From NCBI GenBank assembly GCA_004552515.1, contig SFOF01000113.1:1-7008 (forward strand): DNA of 7,008 nucleotides. Direction: 5' to 3'. The first letter of the stretch is position 1; each line of letters starts with the position of its first letter. The notes beneath the pieces are model-generated. The model was given only the letters and a program-made list of their open reading frames with translations. It did no database searches and had not been told where the DNA came from. The translations under genes were made by a program, and so were the position numbers. This document shows positions 1 through 3,916 of the stretch, one piece after another. The DNA comes from Clostridiales bacterium. GTDB lineage: Bacteria; Bacillota; Clostridia; Christensenellales; Aristaeellaceae.

Positions 1-346
1 CGAACACCGCCGCCGCCAGCAGCACAAGCAGCGCATTCATCGCCCGCGCGCCGCTTCTGTCCTCGATGAAGCGCGCGCTCGTCCTCCTGCCGGATCTGTT
101 CTTCCCGAAGGAGGATCTGATCGGCCAGCGTCCTTTTAAGGCGGCCTATGCGGCAGATAACGCCGATCAGCGCGCCGAAAAAAGGCGGCGTGCCGCATTC
201 CCCGCCGTGGCCGTCATGCCTCGCGAATCCAGCAGCACGCCGCGATTGCTCAACTCGCCCACGACGATCATCAGCGCCAGCAGCACCGCGATCACCGCAT
301 AGCCGATCAGAATCTCACGCCCGAGTCGCTTTTGGGTTTTTTCCAT
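1..346 (-). pseudogene. Small membrane protein paired with XRE regulator, apparently frameshifted, partial at left edge
   Basis: The gene starts at ATG 346-344 inside the end of the upstream regulator gene (32-nt overlap), which suggests translational coupling. The first frame encodes a short basic N-terminus (MEKTQKRLGREI) and a clear membrane helix at about residues 12-29, then hits a stop at 169-167. Adding one base to the A6 run at 178-183 (T6 on the coding strand) removes the stop and opens a frame containing FGALIGVICRIGRLKRT and the charged stretch LREEQIRQEDERA. A second shift at the GC run 71-78 is then needed to reach FIEDRSGARAMN followed by the hydrophobic NALLVLLAAAVF. The DER...I..R.GA.A pattern between helices resembles small clostridial membrane proteins encoded beside XRE regulators (DUF2178-like, tentative). 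The second shift is inferred from hydrophobicity; the middle frame itself stays open to the edge. It is either a decayed gene or a gene with sequence errors. Function is unknown. Confidence 0.5.
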
Positions 347-548
347 GACAGCTCCACTCCGAAAAATCGAAAACTTCCTCAATGCTCCTGTCGAAATACC
401 GCGCGATTTTGTACGCCAGCGGCAGCGACGCCGTGTATTTGCCCGTCTCGATCGACGTGATCGTCTGCCGCGTCGTGCCAATCGCACTGGCCAGCTCCTC
501 CTGCGAAATGCGCCTGTCCGCGCGCAGCTCGCGAATAAACGTATTGAT
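315..548 (-). CDS. XRE/Cro-family helix-turn-helix regulator with ATC in the start position
   Basis: This 77-residue protein is almost entirely a Cro/CI-type DNA-binding domain. The motif ISQEELASAIGTTRQTITSIE (about residues 14-34) contains the two helices and the turn, followed by TGKYTASLPLAYKIARYF and IEEVF, as in the short clostridial regulators of the YozG/Cro type. A strong AGGAGG lies at 557-562, eight bases before codon ATC (548-546), where the start should be. A TAG stop sits two codons further upstream in frame, and there is no ATG, GTG or TTG between it and the domain. The start is therefore either a rare ATC, the ATT at codon 5, or an ATG altered by mutation or sequencing error. 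The gene overlaps the membrane-protein gene, a typical regulator/membrane-partner layout, so it probably controls that partner or itself. Family confidence is high; the start is uncertain. Confidence 0.75.
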   Translation of the reverse strand: MNTFIRELRADRRISQEELASAIGTTRQTITSIETGKYTASLPLAYKIARYFDRSIEEVFDFSEWSCHGKNPKATRA

Positions 549-556
549 GGCCTATC

Positions 557-562
557 CCTCCT
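557..562 (-). promoter_or_regulatory. Ribosome binding site that places the regulator start at ATC
   Basis: AGGAGG on the minus strand lies eight bases before ATC 548-546. This is the same spacing as at several other genes in the window, so it argues for initiation at that codon rather than further downstream. Confidence 0.6.
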
Positions 563-582
563 GTCGCGTCCGCTTGTCATTT

Positions 583-588
583 AGTATA
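583..588 (-). promoter_or_regulatory. Possible -10 element for the XRE regulator gene
   Basis: TATACT on the minus strand, one mismatch from TATAAT, sits about 35 bases before the start codon inside the direct repeat TACTATACTA. No good -35 hexamer is present at 16-18 bp spacing. This could mean an activated or weak promoter, or the match may be chance. Confidence 0.3.
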
Positions 589-610
589 GTATGTTTTGCA
601 ATTTCTCGTT

Positions 611-632
611 CAGCAGACCGAAGTCGCTTTTA
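611..632. repeat. Small tetraloop hairpin, copy 1 of a four-copy motif
   Basis: On the minus strand the sequence reads AAAAGCGACTTCGGTCTGCT. It can fold as GAC-UUCG-GUC, the stable C(UUCG)G tetraloop, with flanking GC/GC pairs around a one-base bulge. On the plus strand it ends in TTTT. It lies between the xpt terminator and the XRE promoter. Related motifs occur at 1290-1310, 2655-2680 and 2724-2748. Confidence 0.45.
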
Positions 633-639
633 GAAAGCA

Positions 640-680
640 TAAAACAAACCGGAGTCTCGTTTTGAGAAACTCCGGTTTGA
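640..680 (-). terminator. Rho-independent terminator downstream of xpt
   Basis: CAAACCGGAGT (645-655) is exactly complementary to ACTCCGGTTTG (669-679), giving an 11-bp stem. Read on the minus strand, the stem is followed by a T-rich tail (TTTGTTTTATG). It begins about 11 bases after the xpt stop codon. There is no T-tract on the plus side, so it acts in the minus direction. Confidence 0.9.
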
Positions 681-690
681 CACCGCTCTT

Positions 691-1272
691 TTACGCGTCG
701 GCCTGCGTAAACTCGATATTGCCCTCGCCCATTTTCGAAACGCGCGCCAGCGAGATGACTCTGTAGCCCTTTCCGTCCAGCAGCGCGCGGCCGGGCTGGA
801 ACGCCTTCTCGATCACGATGCCGATGGCCGCGACCTGAGCGCCCGCCTCCTCGATCAACCGCGCCGCGCCGCACGCCGCCTCGCCGCGCGCCAGAAAATC
901 GTCGATGAGCAGAACGCGCTCTCCCTTGCGGACGTACTTGGGGCGCAGCGTCAGCTGATAGGCTGAATTTTTCGTGAAGGAAAAGACCTCCGTTTGAAGT
1001 ACGTCGTCCTTGAGGATACGCGAAGCAGACTTTTTGAGGATGACCAGCGGCACGCCCAGGGCGATGGCCGTCATCTGCGCCGGCGCGATGCCCGAGCTTT
1101 CGATCGTCACAACGCGGTCGATCCGCAAATCGCGCGCGGCCTCGGCAAAGGCGCGCCCCACCTCGCCCATGAGGGATGTATCCACCTGATTGTTCAAAAA
1201 GGAATCCACCAGCAATACGTCGCTGTTCAGGGCGACGCCGTCGCGCAGTATCCGTTCTTCAAGCAGCTTCAC
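691..1272 (-). CDS. xpt: Xanthine phosphoribosyltransferase
   Basis: The enzyme transfers the phosphoribosyl group of PRPP to xanthine to form XMP, salvaging purines in the cytoplasm. The 193-residue product is full length for the family and is collinear with Bacillus-type Xpt: N-terminal LLEERIL..G, then DVLLVDSFLNNQVD (18-31), TIESSGIAPAQMTAIALGVP (56-75), the type I PRPP-binding motif VLLIDDFLARGEA (120-132), and GIVIEKAFQPGR plus KGYRVISLARV near the C-terminus. The start is GTG at 1272-1270, preceded by GGGAGG with an 8-base spacer. It lies 38 nt after the eda stop, so it is probably co-transcribed from the eda promoter. Many Firmicute xpt genes carry a purine riboswitch; none fits in this gap, so control by guanine is not evident here. 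Identification is firm. Confidence 0.95.
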   Translation of the reverse strand: MKLLEERILRDGVALNSDVLLVDSFLNNQVDTSLMGEVGRAFAEAARDLRIDRVVTIESSGIAPAQMTAIALGVPLVILKKSASRILKDDVLQTEVFSFTKNSAYQLTLRPKYVRKGERVLLIDDFLARGEAACGAARLIEEAGAQVAAIGIVIEKAFQPGRALLDGKGYRVISLARVSKMGEGNIEFTQADA

Positions 1273-1289
1273 GTTTTTATCCTCCCGTG

Positions 1290-1310
1290 CAAAACAGACT
1301 TTGGTTTATT
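1290..1310. repeat. Small hairpin between eda and xpt, copy 2 of a four-copy motif
   Basis: CAAAACAGACTTTGGTTTATT on the plus strand can pair AGAC with GTTT around the loop TTTG (one G-U pair). It almost fills the 38-nt eda-xpt gap. On the minus strand, in the direction of transcription, the stem contains an A-C mismatch, so it would be a poor terminator there. A weak attenuating role is possible but not shown. Confidence 0.4.
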
Positions 1311-1967
1311 TCACAGCTTCAGCGCTTCGACGAACTGCCGCGCGCGCGCCGCAATCGCCTTGTAATCGCCGCTTTCAAGCGCCGCCTTGGGCAGAATCGG
1401 CGAGCCGACACCAAAGCCGCACACGCCGGCCTTGAGGAAATCGGCCATGTTCTCTGGCGTGATACCGCCCACCGCCAGCATGGGAATGTGCGCGAGCGGC
1501 GCGCGCACGGCCTTGACATAGCCCGCGCCCAGATCGCCCGCGGGGAAGAGCTTGACGAAATGCGCGCCGGCCTCCCAGGCCGAGACGATCTCCGTGGGCG
1601 TCATCGCGCCGGGCATGGACACCGCGCCCAGCCGCACCGTCTCGCGGATGACCTCGGCGCTCACGTTGGGCGAAATGACGAACCGGCCGCCCGCCTCAAC
1701 CGTGGCGCGCGCTTCCTCGGCGGTCAACACCGTGCCGGAGCCAACGTCCATATCTCCGGCCGCGCGTCCAGCCAGAAGCGCGATCATGGCCGCGCCGTAG
1801 GACACGCAGTCCTCGCGCCGATGGTCAAAGGGACACTCGATCGCGCGAACGCCGCCCTCGTAGAGCGCGTCAGCCACGCGCAGCAGCTTATCCTCGGGAA
1901 GGCCGCGCACGATGGCGATCAGCTTATGCGCGCGGATGCGCCCAATTACCGCCTGTGTCTCGATCAT
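1311..1967 (-). CDS. eda: KDPG/KHG-family aldolase (2-dehydro-3-deoxy-phosphogluconate aldolase type)
   Basis: This is a class I aldolase of the Eda family. Such enzymes split 2-keto-3-deoxy-6-phosphogluconate to pyruvate and glyceraldehyde-3-phosphate, or 4-hydroxy-2-oxoglutarate to pyruvate and glyoxylate. The 218-residue protein has the usual size and motif order: IAIVRG (18-22), GVRAIECPF with the catalytic-type Glu44, VGSGTVLT (75-82), FVISPN (96-101), the Schiff-base lysine K139 in FVKLFPA, AVGGITPEN (165-173) and the phosphate-binding GVGS (186-189). The ATG at 1967 has AAGGAGG just upstream and a near-consensus promoter at 2011-2039. No sugar kinase or dehydratase lies nearby, so the physiological substrate (gluconate/uronate, or a relative such as 2-keto-3-deoxy-6-phosphogalactonate) cannot be fixed from context. 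Its partner xpt follows in the same direction. Confidence 0.92.
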   Translation of the reverse strand: MIETQAVIGRIRAHKLIAIVRGLPEDKLLRVADALYEGGVRAIECPFDHRREDCVSYGAAMIALLAGRAAGDMDVGSGTVLTAEEARATVEAGGRFVISPNVSAEVIRETVRLGAVSMPGAMTPTEIVSAWEAGAHFVKLFPAGDLGAGYVKAVRAPLAHIPMLAVGGITPENMADFLKAGVCGFGVGSPILPKAALESGDYKAIAARARQFVEALKL

Positions 1968-1983
1968 AAAACTCCTCCTTACA

Positions 1984-2001
1984 CGTTCGAAAAATCAAAC
2001 G
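1984..2001. promoter_or_regulatory. Inverted repeat in the eda leader (operator or RNA hairpin)
   Basis: CGTTCGA (1984-1990) and TCAAACG (1995-2001) are inverted around AAAA, with one wobble pair if folded as RNA. The predicted eda transcription start is near 2004, so the repeat covers roughly +3 to +20. That position suits a repressor operator or a 5' mRNA hairpin. Confidence 0.4.
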
Positions 2002-2010
2002 ATTGCAAAC

Positions 2011-2039
2011 ATTATACCACGTTCTCCGCAAAATTTCAA
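2011..2039 (-). promoter_or_regulatory. Sigma-A type promoter of eda-xpt
   Basis: On the minus strand TTGAAA (2039-2034) and TATAAT (2016-2011) are separated by exactly 17 bp. The -10 is perfect and the -35 has two mismatches. The start would be about 37 nt before the eda ATG. Confidence 0.9.
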
Positions 2040-2041
2040 CG

Positions 2042-2106
2042 GCACAGCGCCGAACAATACTCCTGTGCGCCACATTTAATATACGGATACTTGACAGGCT
2101 GTGCGC
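2042..2106. repeat. CTGTGC repeats in the divergent control region
   Basis: CTGTGCGC occurs at 2063-2070 and again at 2099-2106, 36 bp apart. The inverted half-site GCACAG lies at 2042-2047, making a GCACAG/CTGTGC inverted repeat with 2063-2068. The second direct copy lies between the -35 and -10 of the plus-strand promoter. These may be binding sites for a regulator, but such short GC-rich words can also recur by chance. Confidence 0.3.
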
Positions 2107-2119
2107 GCCTGCCTATAAT
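2091..2119 (+). promoter_or_regulatory. Consensus sigma-A promoter of the ECF S-component gene
   Basis: TTGACA (2091-2096) and TATAAT (2114-2119) are both perfect hexamers with a 17-bp spacer. The leader to the ATG at 2153 is only about 27 nt, which leaves no room for a vitamin riboswitch downstream of this start. Confidence 0.93.
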
Positions 2120-2152
2120 ATCTTCAACCTACCAAACAAGGAGGATATCGCC

Positions 2153-2647
2153 ATGTCCCGCATTTCCACCCGCCGCCTGGTCTATCAGAGCCTGATCGCC
2201 GCGCTGATTGCACTGTGCACCGCCTTCATTAAACTGCCCGTCTCCATCACGAATGGTTATGTTCACCTGGGCGACGGCGCGATTTTCCTCGCGGCCGCGC
2301 TGCTCGGCCCCTCCGGATGCGCCGCGGCCGCGATCGGCTCGGCGCTGGCCGACACGCTGTTCGGCTATTACGTTTACATCATTCCGACCTTCCTCATCAA
2401 GGGCGCGATGGGCCTGATCGCCGGCCTCATGCTGGGTAAAAGGCCGCGTGTCAACGTGCGCGCCGCCTGCGTCTACGCGCTGTGCGAGCTGGTGATGGTC
2501 GCGGGTTACTTCCTGTTTGAAACCTGCCTGTACGGCATCGGCGCTGCGGCTGGCGCGGTCGTGCCCAATCTGATCCAGGGCGTTGCGGGCGTGGTCGTCG
2601 GCTGCGTGCTGGTCAAGATCGTCGACAAGCTGCCCTCCGCTGACTGA
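2153..2647 (+). CDS. ECF transporter S component (substrate-binding membrane subunit)
   Basis: This is the substrate-capturing membrane subunit of an energy-coupling-factor importer. It would bind a vitamin-like compound and associate with a shared EcfT/EcfA1/EcfA2 module encoded elsewhere. The 164-residue protein has about five to six hydrophobic segments (roughly 11-30, 41-60, 63-78, 80-95, 104-124 and 133-157). It carries the family pattern GYVHLGDGAIFLAALLGP-like (35-53), with its Gly-Tyr...Leu-Gly-Asp core, then ALADTLFGYY (65-73), PTFLIKGAMGL (78-88) and a late PNLIQG (138-143), as in the riboflavin-transporter-like S-component family PF07155. The ATG at 2153 is chosen because AAGGAGG ends 8 bases before it and the hydrophobic protein begins there; an upstream in-frame extension would precede the promoter. 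The substrate is not evident: there is no riboswitch and no vitamin gene alongside. Confidence 0.85.
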   Translation: MSRISTRRLVYQSLIAALIALCTAFIKLPVSITNGYVHLGDGAIFLAAALLGPSGCAAAAIGSALADTLFGYYVYIIPTFLIKGAMGLIAGLMLGKRPRVNVRAACVYALCELVMVAGYFLFETCLYGIGAAAGAVVPNLIQGVAGVVVGCVLVKIVDKLPSAD

Positions 2648-2654
2648 CGCCCTC

Positions 2655-2680
2655 CAAAACAAGACCTCGGTCTATTTTAT
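2655..2680 (+). terminator. Short hairpin terminator after the ECF gene, copy 3 of the motif
   Basis: CAAAACAAGACCTCGGTCTATTTTAT lies 7 bases after the stop codon. AGAC (2662-2665) pairs with GTCT (2670-2673) around CTCG, flanked by AAAA before and TTTT after. The symmetric A/T tracts could extend the stem and let it work in both directions. The stem is short, so termination may be partial; the stronger hairpin at 2706-2747 follows. Confidence 0.55.
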
Positions 2681-2705
2681 ATCATTCCAAGCGATGCATA
2701 AACCG

Positions 2706-2747
2706 CGGGCCTTCGTCTCATGATAAAAGAGACGGAGGTCTGTTTTT
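2706..2747 (+). terminator. Strong terminator-like hairpin whose 3' arm carries the next gene's ribosome binding site
   Basis: Positions 2706-2719 pair with 2729-2742 over 14 bp (three G-U pairs) around the loop ATGATAAAA, and TTTTT at 2743-2747 follows directly. This is a textbook intrinsic terminator shape, yet the next ATG begins at 2748. The Shine-Dalgarno GGAGG (2734-2738) lies in the 3' arm. A transcript reading through would have its ribosome binding site paired. The arm 2735-2741 is also fully complementary to 2662-2668 in the previous hairpin, so two alternative folds exist on paper. It includes copy 4 of the small motif (2724-2748, minus orientation). Confidence 0.7.
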
Positions 2748-3323
2748 ATGCTGATTGCGCTTGCTTGTCTGATCTGCGCGCTGGTTTTTATCGCCGCGCT
2801 GCCCGTGCGCCTGGGTGCTTTGAAGCTGCCCGAAAGGGCGCTGAGGCTGGGCGTCACCGTCGGATTTGTGCGAATACAGACCGACGTCTATTTTGAATTT
2901 CAAAACGCCGTGCCGACGATCGAAATGCGCTTTCGCCGCCACAGCCGCACGCTGCCCCTGACGCGCGAGACGCTGCGCCCTGCCCATCCCCCGCCGCTTA
3001 AAAACGCGCTGCGCTTCCTCAGGGGACGCGTTCGTCTCGACCGGCTGAACGTCGAGGCGGCCGTCTCCCTGGGAGACGCGGCGCTCACCGCTCCGGCCTG
3101 CGCGCTGCTGACCGCCTGTGCGGAAGCGGCACGCCACATTCTGCCGGACGCCCCGATCCGCTGCCGTTTCAGCTGCGCCTTTTCGGGCCGGGGATCGCTG
3201 CGCGCGCTGGGTATTGTTTCCCTGCGCGGGGGACATATTATGATCGCGGCGCTCATACTCGGGCGCGACGTCATCGCAAGGAGGCTGCACCAATGGACAA
3301 ACACCCCATCGAAACCATCATGA
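2748..3323 (+). CDS. DUF2953-family protein (YtfI-like), sporulation-associated
   Basis: This 191-residue protein begins with a membrane or signal-anchor helix (about 1-20, MLIALACLICALVFIAALPV). A soluble part of mixed beta character follows, with a basic region near 53-90 (RFRRHSRTLP, RFLRGRVRLDRLNVEA). The end, LGRDVIARRLHQW, is amphipathic. Sequence alone gives only a tentative DUF2953 match. The main support is position: it lies directly before, and overlaps by 31 nt, a ytfJ-type gene, as in Bacillus (ytfI-ytfJ) and many spore-forming Clostridia. The biochemical function of the family is not known to me; a spore-envelope or germination role is inferred from the partner. Translation starts at ATG 2748 with GGAGG nine bases upstream, inside a hairpin. 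No promoter is visible immediately upstream, so a sporulation sigma factor or read-through may be used. Confidence 0.7.
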   Translation: MLIALACLICALVFIAALPVRLGALKLPERALRLGVTVGFVRIQTDVYFEFQNAVPTIEMRFRRHSRTLPLTRETLRPAHPPPLKNALRFLRGRVRLDRLNVEAAVSLGDAALTAPACALLTACAEAARHILPDAPIRCRFSCAFSGRGSLRALGIVSLRGGHIMIAALILGRDVIARRLHQWTNTPSKPS

Positions 3324-3691
3324 GCACAACCATGGAAAACATTCGCGATATGATCGACGTAAACACCGTCGTCGGCGACGCGGTTACGCCCGCGGAGGGC
3401 ACGGTCATCATTCCCATATCGCGCGTGAGCTTCGGCTTTGTGGCCGGCGGCGGCGAATACGGCCTGAAAACGCCCCAGCCCGCGGCGAACGATCTGCCCT
3501 TTGCGGGCGGCACGGGCGCGGGCGTCACCGTACAGCCGATGGGCTTTCTGGTCGTCAAAAACGATCAGGTGCGCCTCACGCCCGCGCAGTATTACGCGCC
3601 GGTCGATCGCGTAATCGAGATGATTCCGCCGCTGCTGGGCGACGTGCGCCGCTGGATCGACAAGAGCGCCGACGCGCCCGAAAGGCCGTAA
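3293..3691 (+). CDS. ytfJ: GerW/YtfJ-family sporulation protein
   Basis: The 132-residue protein matches the YtfJ (GerW) family, small proteins made in the developing spore and, in Bacillus, linked to germination. Motifs in order are HPIETIMSTTMENIRDMIDVNTVVGDAV (split across 4-31), the highly conserved PISRVSFGFVAGGGEYG (41-57), FAGGTGAGVTVQPMGFLVV (70-88) and a C-terminal amphipathic helix DRVIEMIPPLLGDV (105-118). The length is full for the family, and no signal peptide or membrane helix is visible. AAGGAGG ends 8 bases before ATG 3293. The gene overlaps the DUF2953 gene, so the two are probably translated together. It ends 30 nt before a terminator. This gene is the best evidence that the organism forms endospores or descends from spore formers. 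Confidence 0.93.
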   Translation: MDKHPIETIMSTTMENIRDMIDVNTVVGDAVTPAEGTVIIPISRVSFGFVAGGGEYGLKTPQPAANDLPFAGGTGAGVTVQPMGFLVVKNDQVRLTPAQYYAPVDRVIEMIPPLLGDVRRWIDKSADAPERP

Positions 3692-3721
3692 AACAGTTCC
3701 CATTCCTACCTATTTTATTTT

Positions 3722-3760
3722 GAAAGCCGGTTCGGGCGTGCGCTCGCGCCGGTTTTTTTG
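3722..3760 (+). terminator. Rho-independent terminator after ytfJ
   Basis: AAAGCCGG (3723-3730) pairs with CCGGTTTT (3749-3756), enclosing a GC-rich interior that can add inner pairs. A run of seven T (3753-3759) follows. It separates the sporulation pair from the decarboxylase operon. Confidence 0.85.
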
Positions 3761-3916
3761 CCGAAAATGGGCGCATTGGGGCGAGGCGAAAAAAACTTCC
3801 GATAAATTAACGTGCATTTGGCAGGTATAGGTGCTAATATGTCGAAAGATGAATAAGTGCCAATTTGGACTATTCTTATTCCTAATTCCACGACTGTTGA
3901 TATGGAGGTTGAAACA
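3761..3916 (+). promoter_or_regulatory. Leader region of the decarboxylase operon with an extended -10 candidate
   Basis: This AT-rich 156-bp stretch has no gene. TGCTAATAT at 3832-3840 fits an extended -10 (TGnTAnnnT); no good -35 lies 16-18 bp upstream. TTGGCA (3818-3823) and TGCCAA (3858-3863) form an inverted repeat around the -10, and GTGCATTTGG (3812-3821) recurs as GTGCCAATTTGG (3857-3868). These could be operator half-sites. The transcript would carry an untranslated leader of about 70 nt. Confidence 0.4.

Noticed and set aside
167..580. A 137-codon minus-strand frame that starts upstream of the XRE regulator and ends in the membrane-protein start
   Set aside because: Its first 78 codons are an out-of-frame, Arg-rich shadow of the regulator; only the segment from ATG 346 is protein-like.
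1273..1310. Purine riboswitch before xpt
   Set aside because: The gap is 38 nt, too short for the aptamer, and lacks its conserved core.
2120..2152. Vitamin riboswitch before the ECF gene
   Set aside because: Only about 27 nt separate the predicted start of transcription and the ATG.
1176..2195. A 339-codon open frame on the plus strand opposite xpt and eda
   Set aside because: It lies antisense to two clearly recognised genes, is Arg/His-rich with no recognisable domain, and arises from GC-rich codon bias.
2681..2723. Sigma-F or sigma-G promoter for the DUF2953-ytfJ pair
   Set aside because: GCATAAA is present but I could not find a matching upstream element at suitable spacing.
3857..3916. 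A 20-codon N-terminal extension of the carboxyltransferase from GTG 3857
   Set aside because: GTG 3857 has no ribosome binding site and the extension does not resemble the family; ATG 3917 has GGAGG at the right distance.
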